Shown: piece after piece, positions 1 through 9,975 of the stretch
How the letters are laid out: each line of letters starts with the position of its first letter
Numbering within the stretch: the stretch's first letter is position 1
DNA from: Papilionanthe hookeriana x Papilionanthe teres
Taxonomy: Eukaryota; Streptophyta; Magnoliopsida; Asparagales; Orchidaceae
Assembly (NCBI GenBank): GCA_022702705.1
Contig: CM040427.1
Coordinates: 13,787,625 to 13,851,624, forward strand
Direction of reading: 5' to 3'
DNA: 64,000 nt
Program-made: the position numbers and the translations under genes
The notes under the pieces: model-generated
Told to the model about the DNA's origin: nothing
Seen by the model: only the letters and a program-made list of their open reading frames with translations
Database searches by the model: none

Positions 1-1200
1 TACAGTTTTATGTCATGTCGTACTGTCATTTTTATTGTTGTAATATTATTTTGTCATATTGCTTTTTGTTATGTCACAATGTCGTGGTGTCGTTTTATCA
101 AGCTGTTATATTGTTATGATGATATTGTCTTGTTTTTATGTTTGTTTTCTTTATTTTAATTTCATCATTGTTTTGTGTTTGTTAAGGTCATTTTGTCGTC
201 GTTATGTTTTATTGTCATTCCGTTTGATTTATCATTGTTTTGTCTGGTTGTTGTTATTTTGATTTTTCATTTATTTTGGAAGTGTCGGTTTTATGTTAGA
301 TATCATGTCGATGTCAATGTCAATGATTTTGTCGTATCGTGTCAAGTGTTGTTTTTATTTGTTTTGGTTTAGTATCATATCATGTCATGCGTTATATCGG
401 GATGTCATAGTTTGTATGTCGTGTCATGTCATATTGTGATATCGTAATGTCATGTCATTTTATGTCATGTCTTAATGTGAATCATAATATAATGTCATTT
501 TATGTCATGTCTTAATGTGATGTCTTAATGTCATAAGATGTCGTGATTAATATCTCGATTTGTCATGAGATATTTTAATATCTCGATTTGTCATGAGATA
601 TTTTATCTCCTATAAGAAGATGTCGTTATTATGTCATGAGATACCTTCTATGATGTCAAGAAGATATCATTATTTATTTATTTTTGTTATTTTGTTTATG
701 ATTTCATTTTGTTTTAAGTTTTTGTTTTGTGGTCAACTCAATTTTTTTTATCATGTCATTTTTTTCATGTATTTGTTTTGGTTTAATGTCATGTCATCAT
801 TTTATTGTGGTATAGGAATGTCGTTGTATGTTTTTGTTAATGTTGATGTTATGTCGATATCAATATTAATGATTTTGTCATTTTATTTCAGATTTCATGG
901 CTAACCTAAAAGTCCAGTTGTCTTTGTTGTCATGTCATTTTTGTATTATTGTTTGTAGAAAGTTTAGGTTTTGTGATTATGCTAAAAGTCATGGTTTTGT
1001 CGTCAATGTTCCGTCGTCGACGTCCTGCAAAACAAAGTTAGCACACCCTATAACACGCAAAGAAAATCTAAACGAAACTTCATGTCTTCATCCTGCAAAG
1101 AAAACAAAGATAGAAACAATGTCATATCAAGATATTTAGCTCACCTGGTCAAAGTGTCTGTTGATCCAGAGATGTCGGATGTCCGAATGTGGTTGAGATG
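1..1200. repeat. GTCA-rich degenerate short-motif repeat zone
   Basis: Short words such as ATGTCATGTCG, TGTCATTTTATG and TTTTGTCAT recur irregularly, and a 30-bp stretch around 555-605 is repeated almost exactly. Short open frames occur on the plus strand, but they are hydrophobic and low-complexity with no recognisable domain, as expected when an AT/GT-rich repeat is read through. I treat the zone as non-coding. It grades into the next zone, which keeps the ATGTCGATTT word. Confidence 0.6.
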
Positions 1201-1830
1201 TCATTTTAGATTTATGTTAATTTGTGTTTAATTTTATATCCAGTTTGTGTTGAATGTTGATTTAGATTTATGTCAATTTATGTTTAAATTTTTATTTTTC
1301 TTAAATGTCAATTTGGGTTGGATTTTGGATTTTATGTCGATTTGGAGTTGATTTTCGGTTTTATGTCGATTTATGTTGATTTGAGCTTTTATGTCGATTT
1401 TTAATTTTATGTCGAGTTAAGTTCAATGTGGGTAAAACTTTAAGAATTATGTCATTTTATGTTGAGTTAAGTTCGATATGGATTGAACTTAAGGATTATA
1501 TCGGTTTATGTCGTGTTAAGTTCGATTTAGATCGAACTTAAGAATTATGTCGGTTATGTCGATTTTTTTTGAAATGTCGGATTTAGATTTAATTTTGTCG
1601 ATTTAGGTTCAATTTGGGTTGAACCTAAGGTTTATGTCATTTTAGGTTCAATTTAGGTTGAACCTAAGGTTTATGTCGATTTAGATTTAATTTGGGTTGA
1701 ACCTAAATTTTATGTCGATTTAGATTCAATTTGGGTTGAACTTAAGGTTTATGTCGATTTAGGTTCAATTTGGGTTGAACCTATAGTTTATGTTCAGTTG
1801 AGTAGAGTTCGGTTTATTGTTAGTTGAACC
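1200..1830. repeat. ~40-bp tandem repeat zone (ATGTCGATTT...GGTTGAACCTAAGG)
   Basis: A unit of about 39-40 bp recurs. It is built from ATGTCGATTTAGGTTCAATT followed by TGGGTTGAACCTAAGGTTT, and is cleanest between about 1,590 and 1,800 with roughly five copies. Each unit contains a small dyad (GGTTCAA...TTGAACC). Copies to the left are more decayed. No coding potential is seen. Confidence 0.7.
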
Positions 1831-2440
1831 TAAGGTTTAGGTTTGGACTTAAGTTCAATGTAGGTTGAACTTAAGTTAGGTTTTGGTTTAGGTTCAAGTT
1901 GGGTTGAACCTAAGGTTTAGGTTTGGACTTAAGTTCAATGTGGGTTGAACTTAAGTTAGGTTTAGGTTAGACTTAGGTTCATGTCATGTTAAACTTAAGT
2001 ATGGTTTAACTTAAGTCTAATATGGGTTAGACTTAAGTTAGGTTTGTGTTAAACTTAGGTTCATGTCAGGTTGAACCTAAGTATGGTTTAACTTAATACT
2101 AATATAGGTTAGACTTAAGTTAAGTTTAGGTTAGACTTAGGTTCATATCAGGTTTAACCTAAATTTGGTTTGACTTAAGTCTAATATGGGTTACACTTAG
2201 GTTTATGTCAGGTTGAACCTAAGTGTGGTTTGACTTAAGTCTAATATGGGTTAGACTTAAATTAGGTTTGTGTTAAACTTAGGTTCATGTCTTGATGAAC
2301 CTAAGTTTAGTTTAACTTAAGTTTAATATAGTTTAGACTTAAGTTAGTTTTGTGTTAAACTTAGGTTCATGTGAGGTTGAACCTAAGTATGGTTTAACTT
2401 AAGTCTAATATGGGTTAAACTTAAGCTAGGTTTATGTTAG
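1830..2440. repeat. ~80-bp tandem repeat zone (TTAGACTTAAG / AACCTAAGT words)
   Basis: Units of roughly 80 bp are assembled from AACTTAGGTTCATGTCAGG, TTGAACCTAAGTATGG and TTTAACTTAAGTCTAATATG words. About five or six diverged copies are present. Inverted words (CTTAAG, AACCTAAG/CTTAGGTT) make each unit fold-prone. It grades from the previous zone by loss of the ATGTCGATTT word. Confidence 0.65.
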
Positions 2441-2960
2441 ATTAAGTCTAATTTAGTTAAGACTTAATGGTTTAAATAGGTATAATGGTTAGACCTAATT
2501 AGAGTTTAGGTTTGATTAAGTCTAATTTAGTTAAGACTTAATGGTTTAATTAGGTCTAATAGGTTATATTTGATTAAGTCTAATTTAGTTAAGACTTAAT
2601 GGTTTAATTAGGTCTAATGGGTTAGACCTAATTAGGGTTTAGGTTTAATTAAGTCAAATTTAGTTAAGACTTAATGGTTTAATTAGGTCTAATAAGTTAG
2701 ACCTAATTAGGGTTTAGATTTGATTAAGTCTAATTTAATTAAGACTTAATGGTTTAATTAGGTCTAATGGGTTAGACCTAATTAGGGTTTAGGTTTGATT
2801 AACTCTAATTTAGTTAAGACTTAATGGTTTAATTAGGTCTAAATGGTTAGACCTAATTATTAGACCTAATTAGGGTTTAGATTTGATTAAGTTTAATTTA
2901 ATTAAGACTTAATGGTCTAATTAGGTCTAATGGTTTAGACCTAATTAGGGTTTAGAGGTT
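2430..2960. repeat. ~75-bp tandem repeat with 14-bp palindromic arms
   Basis: About seven copies of a unit near 75 bp. Each has GATTAAGTCTAATTTAG, GTTAAGACTTAATGG and the inverted pair TTAATTAGGTCTAA / TTAGACCTAATTA separated by about 4 bp. The arms are near-perfect complements, so each unit is a potential hairpin. Copy boundaries fall near 2,430, 2,509, 2,567, 2,641, 2,717, 2,791 and 2,879. Confidence 0.75.
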
Positions 2961-3640
2961 ACTTAAACCTAATGTCAGTAAGGTTTAAGTTGATTAATTA
3001 GGTTTAATGTGGGTTAAACCTAATTAGGGTTTAATTTGTCTTAAACCTAATGTAATTAAGGTTTAAGGTGTTTAATTAGGTCTAATTTGGGGTTAGACCT
3101 AATTAAGGTTTAGTTTTGAGTTCATTGGATGTTTAAGTTTGATTAAACCTTAGTTAGTAAAGGTTTAATAGATTAATTAAGTCTTATGTGGTAGACTTAA
3201 TTAGAGTTTAATTTTGATTAAGCCTTAATTAGTTAAGGTTTAACATATTAATTAAATCTAATGTGGTAGACTTAATTAGATTTTATTAAGTTAAACCTAG
3301 TGTCATTAGGTCTAATTTAGTTTAATTAAGTCTAATTGGTGTCTTAGACCTGCTTAGGGTTTAAATGGTTAATTAAGTCTAATTTGTCATTTTAGACCTA
3401 ATTAGGGTTGTTTATGTCTTAAACCTAATATGATTTGGGTTTAAATAATTAATTAAGTCTAATTTGTCATTTTAGCCCTAATTAAGGGTTATTTTATATT
3501 AAACCTTAATGTCTTAGTGTTTAATTAATTAATCAGATATAATTAAATCTAATTTTGTGTTTTAGACTTGATTAGGAGTTGTTTTATGTCAATTTTGAAT
3601 TTGATTCAATTTTGAGTTGATTCATGAGAGAATAGGCCAA
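2960..3640. repeat. Decayed TTAATTAG / TTAAACCTAAT repeat zone
   Basis: This continues the previous array with more divergence. AATTAAGTCTAATTTGTCAT, TTTAGACCTAATTAGGG and TTAAACCTAAT words recur without a stable period. No gene-like feature is seen. Confidence 0.55.
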
Positions 3641-4150
3641 TTTGAGTGAGGAGGATACTTTTCAAGGGTTTAAATTATTAAATTTTAATAAATTTTAACC
3701 CTTAATTTACAAATATCATTTAAAATTATTCAATGGCTTAAGAAATGTCATTTTAGGGTTAATGTCAGTCAACCTAAATTCTCTAACCATTTTTTTATTT
3801 TATTTTTCTTAATTTTTATTTTTTTATAATTATTATTTAAAATAATTACAAGGTGTCTTGAAAATTAGAAAAAGATATCATATAGATGTTTTCTGGCCTA
3901 GGAAAAATTAGAGAATATTCCTAAAGACATAAAGACAAATCCCTTAAATTTTCAGATTTTTTTTATTTGTAAATAATTTTTAATAATCAAAATACACCAA
4001 AGAGTATTTAATTATTTAAAAATTAAATACTGAAAATAAAATTATGATTTTTATTTCATAATTTTCTTCTTTTTTCGCTCTTTCTAGAAGTATTTTTGTT
4101 TTAGGACCGCTGTACAAAAAGTTATGATTTTTCAATTCTTTTAAGGTTAA
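3640..4150. other. AT-rich spacer, nothing recognised
   Basis: Plain AT-rich sequence with poly-T and AATTATT runs. It has no open frame of note, no clear period and no terminal repeats. Confidence 0.5.
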
Positions 4151-5480
4151 TATGAATTAAACCTTGCCCAAAATTCCAACAGGCCGCCAAGTGTTCTCAT
4201 ACAGATCGAAGATGGGAAGATCCGCTGCGAGGGGCCAGGCAGGAAACAAGGCGCAGTTCGATCAGAGTCGTCCGTTCCAAAAGACGGGAACGAACGACTG
4301 ATATTTAATCCCATTAATTAGAAAGCTTTTTGAACCGTCCACCTTCTAGGCTCAATATCTCACTCATTTCTCAATGAAATTGAGTGATTTTTGAACCTAT
4401 GAAATCATCTAAAGATGTAGATCACATATATAAGGTGATCGTGGTGTTTTGAACAAGTTTAGTCTATGATTAACCAAATTTAAGAATTATTTGGAAATTA
4501 AAAAGATCATACCTTAGCCAAAATAAACCTGAGCTCGATTAGACTTGTTGGTCAGCCTCCTGTGGTCCTAGGGAAGTTCTTTCCCACTTCAATTTGAACT
4601 CAAATTGGGTTTATATAAGTGCAAGACCAAAGGTCGCTGATTTGTAATTTTGGCTCGGTTTAACTAAATTGGCTCGATAGGGTGGCTAATTGGGTCAAGT
4701 CTTGGCTGAGGCTTATTGATTAGGCTCTAAGGAAGATTTTTGGTCTTGGGAGCAAGTGAGTTTGGGCAGCCTATAAACCTCTAAGAATTTTTTTCTCTCC
4801 TCAACATGGTTTCGGGTAAGGCTTATTTATAGCCATGGGGAGGCTTGGATTCATTTGGTTCCACTTAGGGAAGGTATTATCCTTCTTAATGATGGCTGAG
4901 GATAAGTTTTCAGCTGAAATTTTATCCTCTATGGATTTTCTAAGGTAGTATTCATAATGAACTCTCATTATGATAAGGATTGAGTTAAGTCCATGGCTCC
5001 ATCCTATTGGGCAATCCATGAGGTGGTTTGGCTCCTTAAAATGAACTAGACTTGTTCTTTCTCATGAGCTTACAAGTCACTTGTTCACTTTGGCATAAGG
5101 TGACACATAGGCTTCCTACTCATGAATTAGTTATGATTACCTTTAGCCATGGTAAAGGCATGGTTTAAGTGGTGCTTCTCTTCCATTGGGTAGTTTAGTG
5201 GTGTGTGATAAGCCATTTGGGATGGTCGGCCACCTCATCCCATGCAAATGGATGAATCATGCTTTGGATTGAAGGGATCATGCCACCTCATTTCCTTTAT
5301 CATTATGCTTTCATAATGGCTTTTAACGGTTAAATAGCATGTCATGGGTCATTAATGGGTTGGGTCATATTGAATGGGTCATATGAGTTGTGTCTAACCC
5401 ATATGAGGTCGTGTGTGATGTCATAAAGGAGATTTGGAATTTTTGGAAAACCGTAATGTCATAGGTTAAAATTCCATTTA
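4150..5480 (-). other. Unclassified LTR-like region with minus-strand TATA box
   Basis: This is the only non-repetitive, moderately GC-balanced stretch of the first 6.7 kb. On the minus strand a canonical TATA-like CTATAAATAAG lies at 4,822-4,832. Downstream of it (lower coordinates) is a long leader-like sequence without ORFs. That arrangement resembles an LTR promoter and leader of a retroelement, but I cannot identify TG/CA ends, a PBS or a partner LTR. A short ORF at 4,801-5,019 on the minus strand overlaps the TATA box and is probably spurious. The call is tentative. Confidence 0.3.
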
Positions 5481-6065
5481 ATACCCCTTTCTTAATTTAA
5501 TTTTCATTTTAATTAATTATGTCATTAATTAAAATATTGGAAATTATTTTGTTAATCAATTATTAATTGGAAATAATTCTAAATCAATTATTTGATTAAT
5601 TTTCATGTCATTTTTTATTTAAAAATGGATTTTGTCTCATTTCATGACTTTTTAATTTAATTTTCTTTTTAATTAATTATTTCATTAATTAAAATATGGA
5701 AATTAAATTATTGGTCCATTAATTAATCAAAAATAATTTTGGAATTAATTATTTGATTAATTCTATTATTTTTAATTAATTTATGCATTTTATCATTTTT
5801 ATGACTTTTAATTTAATTTTTCATTAAGATTTAAAAATTAAATTATTAGTCATTTAATTAATCAAAATAATTTTGAAATTAATTATTTGATTAATTTTGT
5901 CCTTTTTATTTCATTTTGTTGCATTTTATCATTTTATGACTTTTAATTTAATTTCCATTTTAATTAATTATGTCATTAATTAATGAAAATTAAATTATTA
6001 GTCAATTTAATTAATCAAAATAATTTTGAAATTAATTATTTGATTAATTTTGTCATTTTGGGGTC
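5480..6065. repeat. ~125-165-bp AT-rich repeats (TTAATTAAT / TTGATTAATTTT)
   Basis: About four copies begin with ATGACTTTTAATTTAATTTT-like sequence near 5,491, 5,648, 5,811 and 5,937. They continue with ATTAATTATGTCATTAATTA and AATTATTTGATTAATTTTGT. Spacing varies between about 125 and 165 bp. Confidence 0.65.
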
Positions 6066-6683
6066 TTAAATAGGTCATTGGGTCAATAATTGGTCATTTG
6101 GTCAAAAATTGACCAGTTTGACCAAAATTGATTTTTTTTAGGTCAAGGGTCGATCTGTTGGGTTAGTAGATTTGATCATTGGGTCAGAATTGACCATTTT
6201 AACCAAGGTTGACTTTTTGGGTCAAGTGTTGACCTATTGGGTCAGTAGGGTTGGTCATTGGGTCAGGATTGACCATTTTGACCAAAGTTGACTTTTTAAG
6301 TCAATGGTTAACCTGTTGAGTCAATAGGGTTTGGTCATTGGGTCAGCATTGATCATTTTGACCAAAGTTGACTTTTTAGGTTAAGGGTTAATCTGTTGAG
6401 TCAATAGGGTTTGGTCATTGGGTCAGCATTGACCATTTTGACCAAAGTTGACTTTTTGGGTCAAGGGTTGACCTGTTGGGTCAATAGGGTTGGTCATTGG
6501 GTCAGGATTAACTATTTTGACCAAAGTTGACTTTTTAGGTCATGGGATGACCTGTTGGATCAATAGAGTTGGTCATTGGGTCAGGATTGACCATTTTGAC
6601 CAAAGTTGACTTTTAGGTCAAGGGTTGAACTGTTGAGTCAATAGGTTTTGGTCATTGGGTCAGAATTGACCATTTTAACCGAA
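6065..6683. repeat. ~79-bp tandem array dense in TTGAC/GTCAA
   Basis: About eight copies of a 79-80-bp unit: GGTCATTGGGTCAGGATTG, ACCATTTTGACCAAAG, TTGACTTTTTGGGTCAAGGG, TTGACCTGTTGGGTCAATAG. Copies start near 6,073, 6,172, 6,252, 6,332, 6,412, 6,492, 6,572 and 6,652, and neighbouring units are very similar. The array ends exactly where minus-strand integrase sequence of element M begins, so it marks the truncated edge of M. Each unit carries four or five TTGAC or GTCAA words on either strand. Confidence 0.8.
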
Positions 6684-6689
6684 TCCTTC

Positions 6690-7660
6690 AATTTTCTCAC
6701 CAGAATCCTTCAATTTGAAATTAAATTCCTTAATAGCTAAATATGCTTTATGTTCCAATTATACTCGCACGTGGCAAGTCTTTTCAAAAATTAGTCTATA
6801 TGGGGCCATTCCTATAGGAGAATTATAAGCTGTCTTATATGCCCACAATGCAATATCTAATCTAGCATACCAATTCAGTTTGTTGGGATTCACAGTTTTT
6901 TTCCCAAATTGTTTAATTTCACAATTTGATACTTTTGCTAGACCACTAGTCTGGGGATGATAAGCACTTGAGTATCTATGCTTAATATTACATTTTCCAA
7001 CCAATTTCCCAATTCTCTTATTCCTAAAATGGGTTCATCCATCAGTGATGATTAGTCTCTGCATTCCATATCTTGCAAAAATATTTTTCATTAAAAATTT
7101 TGAAACACTCCGAGCATCACATTTTGGTAAAGCTACTACTTCAATACATTTTGAAACATAGTCTACAATAATTAATATATATATAAATTTCCAAATGAAT
7201 GAATAAATGGTCCTATAAAATTTAATACCCATATATCAAAAATTTCAACATTCAATGTATAATTCAGAGGCATCTCACTTCTTCTATAAGTATTTCCTAC
7301 TAGCTAACATTGATCACATGTTTTAATATATTCATTAACTTCTATAAAAAAAGTAGGCCAATAAAATCCAGATTATAAAATATTATTTGCAGTTTTATTA
7401 GTTGCAAAATGTCCTCATAATTCAGAATCATGACATCTTTGAATAATTTGTTCAATTTTTTCATAAGTCACACATCTTTTCATAATTATATCATTACACC
7501 AATTATATAAATATGGGTCATCCCAAAAGTAAAATTTAGCATCATACATAAATTCTTCTATTTTTGCATTGTTAAATAAAAATGGTAAAATATCACTCAC
7601 AATATAATTAACAATGTCTGCATACCGCGGTATCTTCTTTCCGTTAGTACAATACAATTG
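6690..7660 (-). pseudogene. pol: Degenerate integrase of element M
   Basis: Minus-strand integrase in three frame-shifted pieces. The upstream piece (7,415-7,657) carries the zinc-binding-domain approach with YFWDDPYLY and CHDSEL. The middle piece (7,035-7,232) carries ILIIVDYVSK and IITDG, containing the second catalytic Asp. The last piece (6,759-7,004) carries SSAYHPQTSG and ends in FEKTCH. These are diagnostic of Athila integrases, which would splice element cDNA into the genome. An in-frame stop follows ITDG. The catalytic Glu expected in the HPQT(N/S)GQAE context is a Lys codon at 6,933-6,935, exactly 35 residues after the second Asp. The C-terminal domain is cut off by the repeat array at 6,684. 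Confidence 0.85.
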
Positions 7661-9093
7661 TTCATCTGGGAAAGTTTCTGTAATTTCATTTGTAAAATTA
7701 GATAATTCTTTTTGTTCCAGCCAAGATAAATGATTAGCTATTTGATTATCAGATTATTCTCTATCCACAACCTCAAAATCAAACTCTTACATTAGAAGTA
7801 TCCATCGAATAAATTTGGCTTTGCATCCTTCTTTTGCATTAGATATTTAATAGCAAAATGGTCTGTATGCACCATACATTTAGCCCCAATTAAATATGAC
7901 CTAAATTTATCAAAAGCATACACAATAACCAATAACTCTCTTTCAGTAGTAGTGTCATCATTAAGAGTTTTACTAGCATAGTATATTACTCTAAAAACTT
8001 TGTCATATTTTCCCTAAACAATCCCAATAGCATAATCACTAGCATCACACATTAACACAAATGGTTTCTCCCAATCAGGTAAAATTATTATCAGAGTAGT
8101 GATTAATATTTCTTTTAATACTTCAATTCCTTTATGCATTCTTCATTAAAATCAAGATTCATGCCTTTTTCTAAAAGTTGACACAGAGGCTTAGTAACTT
8201 TTTATAACTCTTTTATATAATGTCTGTAGAAACCAACATGCCCAAAAAACTTCTAACCCCTCTCACTGTGGTAGGAGCTGGTAGTTTAGCAATAATTTAG
8301 ATTTTTTTGCTAGATCTACTTCCATGTCATTTTCAAAAATTTTATGCCCAAGCACAATTCTTCCTGTAACCATAAATTGACATTTCTCCCAATTTAATAC
8401 TAAATTTGTTTTTTCACAGAGTTTCAAAATTTTTTTTTAATAATTTAAAAATAATTCAAATGAAGTTTTGAATGCTGAAAATCATCCATAAACACTTTTA
8501 TTGCATTTTCGATTAAATTACAGAAAATTAACATCATACATCTTTGAAATGTTGTTGGTGTATTACATAAAGAGGGCATTCTTCAAAAAGCAAATGATTC
8601 ATATGGACTAGTAAATGTTGTCTTTTCTTGATCCTCAAGAGCAATTGGAATTTGATGATAGACGGTATATCCATCCAAAAAACAATAATATTTGTGCCCA
8701 GCTAATATATCCAACATTTGGTCTAGAAAAGGTAAAGAAAACTGATCTTTCCTAGTTGCGGCGTTTAATTTTCTATAGTTAATATATATTCATCATTTAG
8801 TGACTTGTCTTATGGGTATTAATTAATTTTTCTCATTTACATCTACAGTCACTCTTCTATTCGTTGGAATGCAATGAATTACACTCACCCAAGCACTATC
8901 TGAAATAGGATATATTATTCCAGCATCTAACCATTTTAAACTTTCTTTCTTAGCCAATTATTTCATCATCAGGTTTAATTTCATTTGAGGATCAACCTTA
9001 GATTCATGACGTTCATCCAATAAAATTTTGTGCATATAAATCGAATGACTTATCCTTTAATACAACTAAAGTCTATCCGAAGGCATTTTTGTA
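7660..9093 (-). pseudogene. pol: Degenerate reverse transcriptase / RNase H of element M
   Basis: No long open frame survives, but the minus strand reads as Athila RT in fragments. The polymerase catalytic box appears as FMDD at 8,481-8,492, and sequence around 8,570-8,900 matches the conserved fingers and palm seen in element C at 45,800-46,130. The RNase H region lies nearer 7,700-8,000. Many stops and frameshifts rule out activity. RT copies element RNA into DNA. This copy is useful mainly for comparison with C. Confidence 0.75.
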
Positions 9094-9975
9094 TCATTTT
9101 AAAGTTTTTAATAATTTTTGCTCTTGTGATTCAATTAAATATGAGGATATAATATCAATTAACGTAGATGAATCTCCTAAAAATGTGTATTTTAAATGGG
9201 TAGGTAATATTTTCATTTCAATTTCAGGAGGTTTTATAATTGAAGGATTAAGATTTTTATTATCACTTTTTGTATTATCCAACATCTCAAATATTTCTTG
9301 AACAAAATTTAACTTTTCATTTTCTACCTCAACATTGTTTTCTTCTATCTCATCCTTATCCTCATATTTCAAATCTTCTTGCTCCAATTTGTCTTTAAAC
9401 TTTTCCTTAAAATGATAATTTCTCAGATAATTACAAACTTCCATTCCGAAACACTCATTATCTTTTTCTGTTGTGAAATATTTCATTACTTTTGAATTAT
9501 TAAATGTTACCTCTTGATCATTAACTCTCATAGTTAATTCTCCTTTTTGCACATTTATCACAACTCTTCCAGTTGCAAGAATGGTCTCCCCAAAGTAATA
9601 GAAATTTCTTTATCTTCATTCATATCTAAAACAATAAAATCCACAGGAAAGATAAATTTATCAAACTTTACCCACACATCTTCTATAACTCCTTTAGGAT
9701 AGGTGATCGAATGATCAGCTAACTGAAGAGTTACAATAGTAGAGAAATCTCTCCAAAACCCAACCTTCTAGAAATTGATAGAGGCATAAGGTTAATACTG
9801 GCTCCCAAATCACATGAGGATCATCCAAAAATTTGTTCACCAATAGCACAAGGTATAGTAAATCTACTAGGATCTTTTAGTTTTTCAGGAAGCTTTTTCT
9901 GAATAATTACGCTACAATCCTCACTAAGTGCAACATTCTCGTTATCAGAAAACTTCCTTTTCTTGTTAAGTATAT
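9094..9975 (-). pseudogene. pol: Protease C-terminus and protease-RT spacer of element M
   Basis: The 9,094-9,561 frame starts with MINVQKGELTMRVNDQEVTF, the segment that follows the ILGRP box of Athila proteases, and then runs through an acidic spacer toward RT. Upstream on the minus strand (9,797-9,811) the retropepsin active site DLGAS is intact, followed by INLMPLS. The fragment begins at 9,975 with codons equivalent to ILNKKRK of other copies. That is about 7 residues downstream of where the other half of M stops at 17,833. Frameshifts separate the pieces. Confidence 0.85.

Larger units (their letters stand above)
6684..9975 (-). mobile_element. Athila-type Ty3/Gypsy element M, left part (pol, minus strand)
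   Basis: This is the protease-to-integrase portion of a minus-strand Athila-like element. Reading right to left, the order is protease C-terminus, spacer, reverse transcriptase with RNase H, then integrase, the normal Gypsy order. Its 3' end (integrase C-terminus, env-position region and 3' LTR) is missing, because coding similarity stops at about 6,684 against the 79-bp array. Its other end stops at 9,975, exactly where the 5' LTR of element A begins with TG. The missing upstream part (gag, PBS, LTR) resumes on the minus strand at 17,833, so A lies inside M. All reading frames carry stops or indels. Confidence 0.85.

Noticed and set aside
59..1139. Open frames of 65-103 codons on the plus strand in the first 1.1 kb
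   Set aside because: Low-complexity Phe/Val/Leu-rich readings of GTCA/TTTTG repeats, with no domain.
2430..2960. CRISPR-like regularly spaced palindromic repeats
   Set aside because: No unique spacers; the whole unit is repeated and diverged. This is a eukaryotic tandem repeat.
6065..6683. Centromeric satellite
   Set aside because: Only about eight copies of 79 bp, and no higher-order structure visible in the window.
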